From: CAYOHG01 sp964465125
GTDB taxonomy: Bacteria > Planctomycetota > Phycisphaerae > UBA1845 > Fen-1342
Length of the DNA: 64,000 bases
Assembly (NCBI GenBank): GCA_964465125.1
Contig: CAYXIO010000002.1
Location: 1-64,000, forward strand
Reading direction: 5' to 3'
Shown: positions 25,019-33,617 of the stretch, one piece after another
Position numbering within the stretch: the first letter of the stretch is position 1
How the letters are laid out: every line of letters starts with the position of its first letter
Position numbers and translations under genes: made by a program
Notes under the pieces: generated by a model
Database searches by the model: none
Told to the model about the DNA's origin: nothing
Seen by the model: the letters and a program-made list of their open reading frames with translations, nothing else

Positions 25019-26338
25019 CTACGGCGCCGGCGGGTCTTGCGGCGGCTCGAGATCGGGCCATTCCGGGCCGGCGGCGCGGCGGACGGCGGCGCTCAGAAAG
25101 CTCTCCAACGCGCTGATGCTCGCCTTCTGAGCCAGCTTGATGACGTAGTCGCTGGTCATCGCGTTGAAGCGCTCATCCTCGATCTGCCGGCGTACCTCGG
25201 TTTGCACATCGCGGAAGCTCTTGGTCACCGCGTGCTGGACCTTGCCGCAGCCGACGATGTACCAGCCGGTCGGCGTCTCGACCGGCTCGCTGAACTGCTT
25301 CTCGCGATAGGAGAAGATGCGCTGGGAGAGCTCATCGTACGGGGCTTGCAGCGGAGCGCCGATTTCGCCCCAGGAGCCGCCTAGGTCGGCGTGGGCCCCG
25401 CGCGAAAACTCGCGCGCCACGTCGTCGAAGGAGCGCGACGAGAGCGCCTGGTGCGCCGCCCGGGCGCGGCGCATCGCCTCGAGCTTCGCCATGGCCCGGG
25501 CGTTCGGGGCCGCGCCGTCCCAGCTCACGCCGCTGGGCAGGAACGACGCGAACGGCAGCTCGATCATCAGCAGCTCGCGCGTTTCCGGCGTTGAGAAGCG
25601 CTCGCGGTTCTGGTCAAAATACTCGATCAGCTCGACGCGCCGCACGGACACGCGCGGCGCCAGCACGTCGCGGGCGTAGCTCTGCACGAGCATGGCGCGT
25701 TTGACCAGGTCGCGGTGCTGGTCGCGGGTCAGGCCGAAGCTCTTGAGCATCGCCTCGGCCCGCGCCGCGCTGCCGCCGAAGTCGTTGGCGATCTGCCGTT
25801 CGATCTCGCGGTCGACGGCGCGGTCGAGCGATTCTTTCTGCGGGTCGTTCAGGCCCGAAAGGGCCTTGTCGTACAGCAGCAGCGAACCGACCTCCTGCTG
25901 GGTCTGCACGCGAATCGCGCCGCGCATCTCGTCCAGCATGCCCGCCCGGACGCCCTCCTTGCGCAGCTCCGCGATTTTCCGGCGCAGCGGCCAGAGCACT
26001 TCCGAAACCGTCAACGCGTGGTCGTTGACCAGCAGAATGTCGCCTTCGATCGCGCCCGCCCCGGCCGCAATGCGGCGCGGCGTCGGGTTGGCGGCGGCAC
26101 GTTGCTCGGGGCGGACAGTCGGCGGCTCAACTTCCACCACCGATCCGCTGGCCAGCAACTGCCGGCGCTCGCCGGCGAGCTGCGCCTCGCTCTTGAGCTC
26201 CGGGCGGCGCGCATCCGGCGGCGGAGGCGCGTCGGTGTTGCGTGGGTGACAACCGAAGCAGCCCAGCGCCAGCACGCTCAGCAGCGCGAGACCCCGCGGC
26301 CCGAGACGATGGGGAGTACGGCTCAATCGAAGTGACAT
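25019..26338 (-). CDS. Parvulin-type peptidyl-prolyl isomerase lipoprotein (SurA/PrsA-like)
   Basis: Expected to help fold exported proteins in the envelope. From ATG 26338 the protein has 439 residues with a lipobox (LALGCFGC). A Pro-rich linker leads to a SurA-like N-terminal helical region (about 105-250, with LVNDHALTVSEVLWPLRRKI). A PpiC domain follows (about 265-400, with RELLMIELPF, GGSWGEIG, FSEPVETPTGWYIV and a final helix). The frame is open upstream to 26374, but that stretch holds a TTGGCG-17-TATCAG promoter whose -10 ends 7 nt before the ATG, so 26338 is favoured and the mRNA is probably leaderless. The isomerase core looks complete although divergent. Confidence 0.85.
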   Translation of the reverse strand: MSLRLSRTPHRLGPRGLALLSVLALGCFGCHPRNTDAPPPPDARRPELKSEAQLAGERRQLLASGSVVEVEPPTVRPEQRAAANPTPRRIAAGAGAIEGDILLVNDHALTVSEVLWPLRRKIAELRKEGVRAGMLDEMRGAIRVQTQQEVGSLLLYDKALSGLNDPQKESLDRAVDREIERQIANDFGGSAARAEAMLKSFGLTRDQHRDLVKRAMLVQSYARDVLAPRVSVRRVELIEYFDQNRERFSTPETRELLMIELPFASFLPSGVSWDGAAPNARAMAKLEAMRRARAAHQALSSRSFDDVAREFSRGAHADLGGSWGEIGAPLQAPYDELSQRIFSYREKQFSEPVETPTGWYIVGCGKVQHAVTKSFRDVQTEVRRQIEDERFNAMTSDYVIKLAQKASISALESFLSAAVRRAAGPEWPDLEPPQDPPAP

Positions 26339-26345
26339 GCCTTGT

Positions 26346-26374
26346 CTGATAGCCGATTCCGCCGTGCGCGCCAA
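26346..26374 (-). promoter_or_regulatory. Promoter of the parvulin gene, -10 box 7 nt from the start codon
   Basis: On the minus strand TTGGCG (26374-26369), 17 bp, TATCAG (26351-26346), then 7 nt to the ATG at 26338. The only purine-rich stretch before the ATG (AAGG) is too close to serve as a normal ribosome-binding site. Confidence 0.6.
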
Positions 26375-26480
26375 CGGGCAGGCCGCAATCGCGCGAGCAC
26401 GTCACAGCCCGCGCGGCCAGCACGTCCGGAAATCGCGCGGCGGTTGAGAAGCTGGTTCGGAAGGCGTGCACCGCCGCGGG

Positions 26481-27407
26481 CTACGGTCGGAATCCGAGCC
26501 GCGGGCGCAAAGCTTCGTTCAGTGCGGCGGGGATCGCGTCGGCGACGTCGCGCGCCAGATAGCCGACGGGGCCGATGCGTTCGGCACAGCGATCGGCCGC
26601 CGAGCCGTGCACGTGCACCGCGAGACAGGCTGCGTCGAAGGGCGGCAGCTTCTGTCCCATCAGCGTCGCGATCAGGCCGGTCAGAACATCGCCCATCCCG
26701 CCGGTGGCCATTCCTGGGTTGCCGGTCTCGTTGACGAAGGCGCGCTGGGGGTCGGCGACGACGGTGCGGTGGCCTTTGAGGACGACCGTTCCGCCGGTGA
26801 ACACGGCCAGCTCGTGCGCGCAGGAGACGCGTGCGTCGTCATCGCGTCCGACGCGGGGATCCAGGCCGAGCACCTTGCGCAGGCGCGACATTTCGCCCGG
26901 ATGCGGCGTCAAGACGGCGTTGGGACGGGTTCGCAGCAGGGCGTCATCGGCCGAATTGAGCGCGTCGGCGTCGATGACCGTCGGGCAGGCGCGGTCGAGC
27001 ACGCGCGCCAGCAGCACCATGTTGTCGTCGCGGTGCGCCAAGCCCATGCCCGGGCCGATCGCGACCACGTCGCACCAGGCCAGCGACTCATCCAGCAGGG
27101 GCAGACCGGCTCGCGAAAGCGTCGCGCTGTCGGTCTCGGGCATCGCGACGCTCATGGCACAGAGTTCACCCGCGGCGATCACCGGTTGAATGGACGCGGG
27201 CGTCAGAATACGCACCAGCCCAGCCCCGCCGCGCAACGCCCCGAGCCCGGCGAGCGCGGCAGCCCCGCTCATGCCGCGACTGCCGGCAACGATGACGACC
27301 CGGCCGACCTCACCCTTGTGCGTCTGCGGATCGCGGGGGGCGAGCCGCGGAAGGTCGCTGATGCGTTGCGGCGGTTGGATTGAGGCGTCTCGTTGGGGGC
27401 GTCCCAT
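26481..27407 (-). CDS. nnrD: ADP-dependent NAD(P)H-hydrate dehydratase
   Basis: Repairs hydrated NADH and NADPH (NADHX, NADPHX) by ADP-dependent dehydration. The 308-residue ribokinase-fold protein shows KGEVGRVVIVAGS, GAAALAGLGALRGGAGLV, AIGPGMG, LTPHPGEMSRL and NPGMATGGMGDVLTG, the standard YjeF_C signature set. It lacks the N-terminal epimerase domain found in bifunctional Nnr proteins. ATG 27407 is preceded at 8 nt by GGAG, which overlaps the end of larB. A GTG at 27416 overlapping the larB stop is possible. Either way it is coupled to larB, an association that fits pyridine-nucleotide chemistry. The parvulin gene lies 142 nt downstream with its own promoter. Confidence 0.93.
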   Translation of the reverse strand: MGRPQRDASIQPPQRISDLPRLAPRDPQTHKGEVGRVVIVAGSRGMSGAAALAGLGALRGGAGLVRILTPASIQPVIAAGELCAMSVAMPETDSATLSRAGLPLLDESLAWCDVVAIGPGMGLAHRDDNMVLLARVLDRACPTVIDADALNSADDALLRTRPNAVLTPHPGEMSRLRKVLGLDPRVGRDDDARVSCAHELAVFTGGTVVLKGHRTVVADPQRAFVNETGNPGMATGGMGDVLTGLIATLMGQKLPPFDAACLAVHVHGSAADRCAERIGPVGYLARDVADAIPAALNEALRPRLGFRP

Positions 27408-27412
27408 CGGAG

Positions 27413-28264
27413 TCACTCCGAGTGCGGCGTATCGGCGCCTGAGGCCGCGGTGCGGGCCTTCGCTGCGTCGGCCGGAGCCGGTGGGCGCTGCGCTCCGCGC
27501 GCGAGGCGGTTGATCAGCGCCGCCTGGAAGCCCGCTCCGAAGCCGTTATCGATGTTGACGACGGACACATTGGACGCACAGCTATTGAGCATGGCCAGCA
27601 GCGCTGCGATGCCGCCGAAGCTGGCGCCGTAGCCCACGCTGGTCGGGACGGCGATGACCGGGACGCTGACGAGCCCACCGGCGACGCTCGGGAGGGCGCC
27701 CTCCATGCCGGCGACGACCACGAGCACGTTGGCAGCGCGCAGGGTCTGCGAACGTGCCAGCAGGCGGTGCAGCCCGGCCACGCCGACGTCGTAGATAGTC
27801 TGAACGGATTCGCCGAGCATCGTCGCGGTCAGGCGCGCCTCTTCCGCAACGGGGAGGTCGGCGGTTCCGGCGGCGACCACGGCGACAAAGCCGGAATCGT
27901 TCGGATTGGAGGCATCTTGAGTTTCACCCGTAGTTCGAAGCGTCAAGACACGGGCGCTTTCGTGGAAGACCGCCTGCGGAAAGCGCCGCCGCACGCGCTC
28001 GGCCGCCTCGGCGCGGACCCTGGTTGCGAGCACGGGCGCGCCGCCCGCCGCAAGCCGGGCAACGATCGCTTCGATCTGCTCGTCGGACTTGCCGGCGCCG
28101 AAGACCACCTCGGGAAAACCGCAGCGCAGGGCGCGATGGTGGTCGACGTTCGCGAAACCGATGTCCTCGAAGGGCAGGGTGGCCAGTCGGCGCATCGCTT
28201 CATCGAGATCAAGCCGGCCCTGCGCGACTTCCGAGAGCAAATTGCGAAGCGCCTGCGGATGCAA
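27413..28264 (-). CDS. larB: Nickel-pincer cofactor biosynthesis protein LarB
   Basis: LarB carboxylates and hydrolyses nicotinic acid adenine dinucleotide as the first step to the nickel-pincer nucleotide cofactor. The 283-residue protein has an N-terminal helical region (RNLLSEVAQGRLDLDEAMRRL), then a PurE-like fold with FPEVVFGAGKSDEQI, VVAAGTADLPVAEEA, DVGVAGLHRLL, VVVAGMEGALPSVAGGLV, VIAVPTSVGYGASFGGIAALLAMLNSC and the final VVNIDNGFGAG. These are the highly conserved LarB blocks. The start is a TTG at 28264 with AGGAG 7 nt upstream. larC, larE and a lactate racemase-type enzyme are not in the window. The overlapping downstream gene is nnrD. Confidence 0.92.
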   Translation of the reverse strand: MHPQALRNLLSEVAQGRLDLDEAMRRLATLPFEDIGFANVDHHRALRCGFPEVVFGAGKSDEQIEAIVARLAAGGAPVLATRVRAEAAERVRRRFPQAVFHESARVLTLRTTGETQDASNPNDSGFVAVVAAGTADLPVAEEARLTATMLGESVQTIYDVGVAGLHRLLARSQTLRAANVLVVVAGMEGALPSVAGGLVSVPVIAVPTSVGYGASFGGIAALLAMLNSCASNVSVVNIDNGFGAGFQAALINRLARGAQRPPAPADAAKARTAASGADTPHSE

Positions 28265-28385
28265 TAGAGTCTCCTGGCAGCCGGGCCGCGGCGTGCGGTC
28301 GGCCGGTGAATCCGACGTGACGCAGGTGCATCACCGCGTCCCCAGGGGATTGTACAGCAGGCCGCACGGCCGTTGAGATGGGACG

Positions 28386-28712
28386 ATGGGTCAAGCGAGC
28401 TCGAAGCAGCGGCTGGAGACGGTGGAGCCGGTCGGCAAACGCGTCCTGATCCGCAAGGATGAGGATAAGAAGACGACCAAGGGCGGCATTCAGCTTCCCG
28501 GGAACATCGAGATACCGACGATCACCGGGCGTGTGGTGGCGGTCTCGGCGCAGGTGGAGCGCGACGAGGACTATCCCATCCGCCAGTACGACCGCGTGCT
28601 GTTCAATCCCAAGCAGGCGATTCCGGTCGACTTCGAGGGCGACAACCGGCTGTTCGTCGTGCCGGTGGAAGATGTCGTCGCGGTTTTCCGGCGCGGCAGC
28701 GGCGGCGAGTAG
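28386..28712 (+). CDS. groES: GroES-family co-chaperonin
   Basis: Small heptameric lid for GroEL-type chaperonins. The 108-residue protein has the Cpn10 features: VEPVGKRVLIRKDED near the start, a mobile loop DKKTTKGGIQLPGN, TGRVVAVS, YDRVLFNPKQAIPVDFEGD and the final VVPVEDVVAVF strand. The N-terminus is about ten residues longer than usual. No groEL follows, so this is a stand-alone copy and may be a secondary GroES. It is convergent with cysS, only 19 nt away, and divergent from larB. A weak leaderless-type promoter (TTGTAC-17-TTGAGA, 28350-28378) precedes it. Confidence 0.88.
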   Translation: MGQASSKQRLETVEPVGKRVLIRKDEDKKTTKGGIQLPGNIEIPTITGRVVAVSAQVERDEDYPIRQYDRVLFNPKQAIPVDFEGDNRLFVVPVEDVVAVFRRGSGGE

Positions 28713-28731
28713 AGCGCGCGGAGCGACCGAG

Positions 28732-30195
28732 CTACCAGGTCGTGCCGACCGGGCCGTCGCGCAGCTCAATCCCGATGGCTTTGAGGCGATCGCGAATCTG
28801 GTCGGCCTGCGCAAAGTCCTTTCGCTGCCGGGCAGCCTGGCGAAGCTCCACCAGCATCCCGATCAGGTCGTCGTCGCGCGCGCCTGACGGAGCATCCGGC
28901 GTGGTCCATTTCAGGCCGAGCACATCGGTGGCCGACCGGCGGAGCAGGACCGCCGCCGCCGCGAAGTCGGTCCGGCCGACGCCCCCGTCGGCGTTCCAGG
29001 AGGACGTTTCCCGCACCAGTCCGAAGAGTGCGGCGATCGCGCCGGCCGTGTTGAAATCCTCGTTCATCGCCTCGCCGAAGCGTGCCCGGGTCTGGTCGAG
29101 CAGCGCGGCGACGGCCTGCGAGGGAGCGTGTTCCGGGGCGCGGCGCGCCCCATCCTCAAGCCGCGTCAGCGCGTCGCGCAGCTTGTAGGTGCCGCTCTCC
29201 GCGGCGCGCAGCGCCTCGTTGCTGAAGTCGTTCGGCTGCCCGTAGTGCGATGTGAGAATGAGGTGCCGCACGACGACCGGCTCGAAGCAGCGCTCCAGCA
29301 GCGGATGCCCCTCGCGGAAGATCTGCTTGAGCAGGACCGCGTTGCCGAGGCTCTTGCCCATCTTCTGGCCGTTGATCGTCACCATGTTGTTGTGCAGCCA
29401 GTAGCGCGCGAACGGGCGGGCGCCGGTGGCGCATTCGGACTGGGCGATCTCGCATTCGTGATGCGGGAACTTGTTCTCCATGCCGCCGCCGTGAATGTCG
29501 AGCGTGTTGCCGAGGTACTTAGTGCTCATGGCGGAGCACTCGATATGCCAGCCGGGAAAGCCCGGCCCCCAGGGGCTGGGCCACTGCATGAGGTGGGTCG
29601 GTTCGGCGCGTTTCCACAGCGCGAAATCGGAGGGGTGGCGCTTCTCCTCGTTGACGGCCAGGCGGGCGCCGGCCTCGAGCTCGTCGACGGTGCGGCCGCT
29701 GAGCCGTCCGTAGCCGGGGTAGGAGCGGACGTCGAAATAGACTGAGCCGTTGACGACGTAGGCGTGTCCGCGCTCGATCAGGGCCTGGACGGCGGCGATC
29801 TGCTCGGGAATGTGGCCCGTGGCGCGCGGCGCGATGTCCGCCCGCAGGATGTTCAGCGCGTCCATGTCCTCGTAGTAGCTGCGCATGAACGACTCGACCA
29901 CCGCCATCGGATGCAGCCCGCGCCGGCGGGCCTCGACGATGATCTTGTCTTCACCGGCGTCGGCGTCGTCGGTCAGGTGCCCGACGTCGGTGATGTTCTG
30001 CACGTAGCGAACCTCAAAGCCGCTGTGACGCAGCCAGCGGACGACCACGTCGAAGCTCACGTAGCTCTTGGCGTGCCCCAGGTGGCTGTGGCCGTAGACC
30101 GTCGGTCCGCAGACGTACATATTGACGTGCGGCGGGTCGAGCGGAACGAAATCCTCGCGCTGGCGCGTGAGGCTGTTATGAACTCTCAGGGGCAT
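28732..30195 (-). CDS. cysS: Cysteine--tRNA ligase
   Basis: Class I aminoacyl-tRNA synthetase for cysteine. From ATG 30195 the protein has 487 residues. It has the N-terminal NMYVCGPTVYGHSHLGHAKSY with the HIGH-like HLGH and the zinc Cys, GWHIECSAMS, the zinc-binding HGGGMENKFPHHECEIAQSE, GQKMGKSLGN as the KMSKS equivalent, and a C-terminal helical DALR-type region ending GPVGTTW. The open frame runs upstream to 30543. The catalytic core begins at 30195, and a CTGGCC-17-TACAAT promoter lies just upstream, so the shorter form is right. It diverges from the sulfatase-like gene. Confidence 0.96.
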   Translation of the reverse strand: MPLRVHNSLTRQREDFVPLDPPHVNMYVCGPTVYGHSHLGHAKSYVSFDVVVRWLRHSGFEVRYVQNITDVGHLTDDADAGEDKIIVEARRRGLHPMAVVESFMRSYYEDMDALNILRADIAPRATGHIPEQIAAVQALIERGHAYVVNGSVYFDVRSYPGYGRLSGRTVDELEAGARLAVNEEKRHPSDFALWKRAEPTHLMQWPSPWGPGFPGWHIECSAMSTKYLGNTLDIHGGGMENKFPHHECEIAQSECATGARPFARYWLHNNMVTINGQKMGKSLGNAVLLKQIFREGHPLLERCFEPVVVRHLILTSHYGQPNDFSNEALRAAESGTYKLRDALTRLEDGARRAPEHAPSQAVAALLDQTRARFGEAMNEDFNTAGAIAALFGLVRETSSWNADGGVGRTDFAAAAVLLRRSATDVLGLKWTTPDAPSGARDDDLIGMLVELRQAARQRKDFAQADQIRDRLKAIGIELRDGPVGTTW

Positions 30196-30227
30196 GGCTC
30201 GTCTCGTGGTTTCCCGATCGTCGGCGG

Positions 30228-30256
30228 ATTGTACGCGGGACCGGATCGCCGGCCAG
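30228..30256 (-). promoter_or_regulatory. Candidate cysS promoter
   Basis: On the minus strand CTGGCC (30256-30251), 17 bp, TACAAT (30233-30228), about 32 nt before the cysS ATG. In the other direction a weaker pair, TTGCAT (30263-30268) and TTGATA (30286-30291), may drive the divergent sulfatase-like gene. Confidence 0.4.
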
Positions 30257-30316
30257 CCCGGATTGCATGCCGGTTGGCTTCGTAGTTGATAAGATGTTGT
30301 GCGAAAGGGGTGCGTG

Positions 30317-32746
30317 ATGTCCTTGCGAAATCTGGGAGCGCTTGCCGTAGCGGCTGGCGTGGCGATCGGGCTGGTGGCGGCCGCCGCCGGTCGAGCGACT
30401 GCGCAGCAGGGGGACGATCCACTCGCCGGCGCGCCCGCGGATACTCCCCGCTTCCTGGAGTGGCTCGACGAGCAGATTCGCCAGCCGCGCGAGCCGCAGC
30501 CTCTGCCCGAGGCCGCGGAGCTGGCCCTGCCGAACACGTTCATTCAGCATCTTGATCGCCGCCTGAGCAGCGCGAAAGTGCAGTCGAGCTGGACGCGGCA
30601 GACGGACGCGCGCGAACCGCTGGCCAGCTACGGTCCGTACAGCACCTCCGAGCACGCGCGTTCACCGTTCAATTGCACCGTCGTGCGCAACGACGTCGAC
30701 GGCAGCGGAGATCTCGCCGAGCAGATGATGATCGTGCTTGGGAGCCTCCGGCTGCGCTGCGAGGACGTGGGCACGATCGCCATCGACATCAAGGTGCCCA
30801 AGGGGGATTCGCTGGACATTCTCTGGGGCAAGGAGAACCGCCTGCGCGTCCCCGTGCCGGACAACGAGAACTTCTGGAAGCTGCGGGTCAGTACGGCGGA
30901 GCTCCCGCAGTGGACCGGCCGACTGCTGCGGATTCAGTTCGCGGTGGACAAGCCGGACAGCGGCGCGGTCGAGCTTCGTTCGATCCAGTTTCTGAGCCAC
31001 GAGGACAGCTTCCCGGAGCCGGTCGGTACCCAGACGGTTGTGCTGGACCGCACGCAGCAGGACGCGATCTACACGCACGGTTCGAGCGAGATTCGATTTC
31101 TGAATGTCTCGCTTCCCAAGGAGGCGAAGTGGGCGGCGTCGCTGGGCGTCTCGCCGCGCGATCGCCGCGCCGGCGACCGTCCGGTCTCGATGCGTTTCGA
31201 GCTGCTGGTGGAGGAGGCCGGGCAGGCAACGCCGGTGCTGTCGGAGACGGTCACGCAGGCCGGCGTCTGGAAGGACGCCAGCGCATCGCTGACCGCGTGG
31301 GCCGGCAAGAGCGTGCACCTGGTGCTGCGGACGACCTCCGAGGAGCCGGGTCTGGTCGGTCTCTGGGGCGCGCCGACGGTCTATGAGCCGGTCGCCGATC
31401 CGCCGCTGGTGGTGGTGTACCTGATCGACACGGTCTCGGCCGGTCATCTGGAGTTGTACGGGAACAAGCGTGAGACGATGCCGCGCCTGACGGAGCTGGC
31501 CGGGGAGGGTGCGTGGTTCCGCTTCATGCACTGCAACGCGCCGCAAACCGTCTGCTCCGTGCCCAATCTGAAGCTCGCGCTGACGACGGAGAAGCACGGC
31601 GTGCATAACGCGTCGATGGCGGCGGCGGACGAGCTGGTGACGGTGGCGGAGGCGTTTCAGTCGGCGGGGTTCGCGACCGGATCGTTCATCACGAACGTCA
31701 ACGCCGGCCCGGCCCAGAACATGGACCAGGGCTACGACCTGCTGGTGGACCGGATCGCGACGCTTCAGGACACGGGCGCCGACCGCACGATTCCGCTGGC
31801 CGAGGTGATGGCCTTCGTGAACCGCTGGCGCGACCGCCCGGCGTTCGTGTACATCCACACGGCTGAACCGCACGCGCCTTACACGCCGCCGCCCGGATTC
31901 GCCGGCCGCTTCGATCCCGACTACACGGGGGAGCTGGACGGCACGCTGCACCAGCGTCACGGCTTCGTCAACGCGCGCAGCCAGCGCGATCTGGAGCACA
32001 TCGTCGCCCTTTACGACGAGGAGCTGGCCTACGCCGATTATCGCCTCGGGCTGTTTCTGGATGCGCTGAACGAAGCCGGCTTTGGGAACCGCACCACGCT
32101 GTTCGTCACCAGCGATCACGGCGAGGAGTTCATGGAGCACGGGCGCTGGGCGCATGGTGGCGCTCTCTTCAACGAGGTGCTGCGCGTGCCGCTGGTCATC
32201 CGCAGCCCGCTGATCAAGGCGCGCGGAGCGATCGACGTTCCGGCCCAGCTTCTGGATCTCAAGCCCACGCTGCTCGAGCTCTTCGGCCTGCCGCGCCCCT
32301 ACGCGCTGGACGGCGTCAGTCTGGCGCCGCTGCTACGCGGCGCGCCGGCCAGCGAGCTGGAGGCGGGCGGCTTGACGGCCAGGCGGGACATCGTCTCGAC
32401 GAACCACATGTTTCGCCGGCGCGGAATCATCGAGCACTCCTACATCGAGGAGAACCGCTGGAAGCTCTACTATTGCAGCCGGCTGGAGGCGTCGACGCCG
32501 GGCGGTCCGCTGCATCACTTCAAGCTGTTCGATCTTCAGACGGATCCCGGCGAGACACAGAATGTCCTGGATGCGCATCCGGACATCCTGCGGCGCCTCG
32601 CCGGCCGGATGCTCGCCTACGCCCGGGCGCAGCGCCCCTTTGAGCGCAGCCGGAACCTGGATCCGCTCAGGTTTGATCCGTCGCAGCTCGACGCCTTGCG
32701 GGCGATGGGCTACATCGGCGGGCCCGGCGGCGACGAGGAACCTTGA
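30317..32746 (+). CDS. Exported sulfatase/alkaline phosphatase-superfamily protein with atypical active site
   Basis: Probable sulfate- or phosphate-ester hydrolase outside the cytoplasm. From ATG 30317 (AAAGGGG upstream) it has 809 residues. The order is a signal peptide (AAAAGRATAQ), an N-terminal beta-rich region of about 330 residues, then a sulfatase fold. The fold contains VVVYLIDTVSAGHLELYG (metal Asp), CSVPNLKLALTTEKHG at the nucleophile position, YIHTAEPHAPY, TSDHGEEFMEHG (metal Asp/His) and a C-terminal ALRAMGYIGG. The formylglycine consensus C/S-x-P-x-R is not met. Read as S-V-P-N it fits the Ser/Thr-nucleophile branch better. The exported methyltransferase follows 51 nt downstream. 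Confidence 0.85.
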   Translation: MSLRNLGALAVAAGVAIGLVAAAAGRATAQQGDDPLAGAPADTPRFLEWLDEQIRQPREPQPLPEAAELALPNTFIQHLDRRLSSAKVQSSWTRQTDAREPLASYGPYSTSEHARSPFNCTVVRNDVDGSGDLAEQMMIVLGSLRLRCEDVGTIAIDIKVPKGDSLDILWGKENRLRVPVPDNENFWKLRVSTAELPQWTGRLLRIQFAVDKPDSGAVELRSIQFLSHEDSFPEPVGTQTVVLDRTQQDAIYTHGSSEIRFLNVSLPKEAKWAASLGVSPRDRRAGDRPVSMRFELLVEEAGQATPVLSETVTQAGVWKDASASLTAWAGKSVHLVLRTTSEEPGLVGLWGAPTVYEPVADPPLVVVYLIDTVSAGHLELYGNKRETMPRLTELAGEGAWFRFMHCNAPQTVCSVPNLKLALTTEKHGVHNASMAAADELVTVAEAFQSAGFATGSFITNVNAGPAQNMDQGYDLLVDRIATLQDTGADRTIPLAEVMAFVNRWRDRPAFVYIHTAEPHAPYTPPPGFAGRFDPDYTGELDGTLHQRHGFVNARSQRDLEHIVALYDEELAYADYRLGLFLDALNEAGFGNRTTLFVTSDHGEEFMEHGRWAHGGALFNEVLRVPLVIRSPLIKARGAIDVPAQLLDLKPTLLELFGLPRPYALDGVSLAPLLRGAPASELEAGGLTARRDIVSTNHMFRRRGIIEHSYIEENRWKLYYCSRLEASTPGGPLHHFKLFDLQTDPGETQNVLDAHPDILRRLAGRMLAYARAQRPFERSRNLDPLRFDPSQLDALRAMGYIGGPGGDEEP

Positions 32747-32797
32747 GGAGCGTGGCCGCGGATTGCGAACTCGGATGCGGAGGAAGGAGGAGTGAGG

Positions 32798-33544
32798 ATG
32801 GGGTTGATTCGCAGGATGGTCCGTTCCTCGATCGTGTCCGGGCTGGTGGTCGGCGCCGCACAATCGCCGGCCGACGAGCCCGTCTCCTCGTCAGCGCAAT
32901 CGGCGCCGGCGTCGCAGAAGGTCAGCGTCCGGCCCGGCATCAACGACGCCTATCGAGACGCGGACATCGACCAGTGGGTGGAGCGCTTCGAGACCGACAA
33001 CCGCGAGGTCTACCGCGAGCGGACGCGAATCGTGGCCGACCTGGGGCTGAAGCCCGGAATGGCCGTGGCCGACGTCGGCGCGGGCACGGGCGCGTTCACC
33101 GAGCTGCTGGCCGAGGGCGTCGGCCCGGCGGGCCTCGTCTACGCGGTGGACATCACCCCCGAATTCGTGCAGCACATCGAGACCCGGATGAAGCAGGCCG
33201 GCCGCGGAAACGTCCGCGCGCTGCTGTGCACGGCGGATTCGACGCAACTCGCCCCGGCATCGGTGGATCTGGCCCTGCTCTGCGACACCTATCACCATCT
33301 TGAGTACCCCTCGGACACGCTGCGCAGCCTGTTCGGCGCGCTGCGCGCGGGAGGCACCCTGGTCGTGGTGGACTTCGAGCGGCTGGAGGGCGTCAGCAGC
33401 GACTGGACGCTCGAGCACGTTCGCGCTGGCCGCGACGTCGTGATCGCCGAGATCGCCAAAGCGGGTTTCGAGCTGGTGGAGCGGCACCCGCGCAGCGCGC
33501 GGTTGCTCGACAATTACGTGCTGCGGTTCCGCAAGAAGCCGTAA
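32798..33544 (+). CDS. Class I SAM-dependent methyltransferase with N-terminal signal-like segment
   Basis: Substrate unknown. The 248-residue protein has a Rossmann methyltransferase domain: VADLGLKPGMAVADVGAGTGAFTELLA (SAM-binding GxGxG), VYAVDITPEFVQHI, ALLCTADSTQLAPASVDLALLCDTYHHL and RAGGTLVVVDFER. In front is a short hydrophobic stretch (IVSGLVVGAAQSPADEP) followed by a Ser/Ala/Gln-rich linker, which looks like a signal peptide. An exported SAM enzyme is unexpected, because SAM is cytoplasmic; the segment may instead be a non-cleaved extension. ATG 32798 is preceded at 7 nt by AAGGAGG, so the start is firm. It follows the sulfatase-like gene by 51 nt, a likely operon. Confidence 0.8.
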   Translation: MGLIRRMVRSSIVSGLVVGAAQSPADEPVSSSAQSAPASQKVSVRPGINDAYRDADIDQWVERFETDNREVYRERTRIVADLGLKPGMAVADVGAGTGAFTELLAEGVGPAGLVYAVDITPEFVQHIETRMKQAGRGNVRALLCTADSTQLAPASVDLALLCDTYHHLEYPSDTLRSLFGALRAGGTLVVVDFERLEGVSSDWTLEHVRAGRDVVIAEIAKAGFELVERHPRSARLLDNYVLRFRKKP

Positions 33545-33617
33545 CGCTTGCGGGGCTTGCGGCCCACTGCCGCGTCAGCTCGCCGTGGTCGGCGGCTCCT
33601 CCGCGCCCTGGGCCGGA

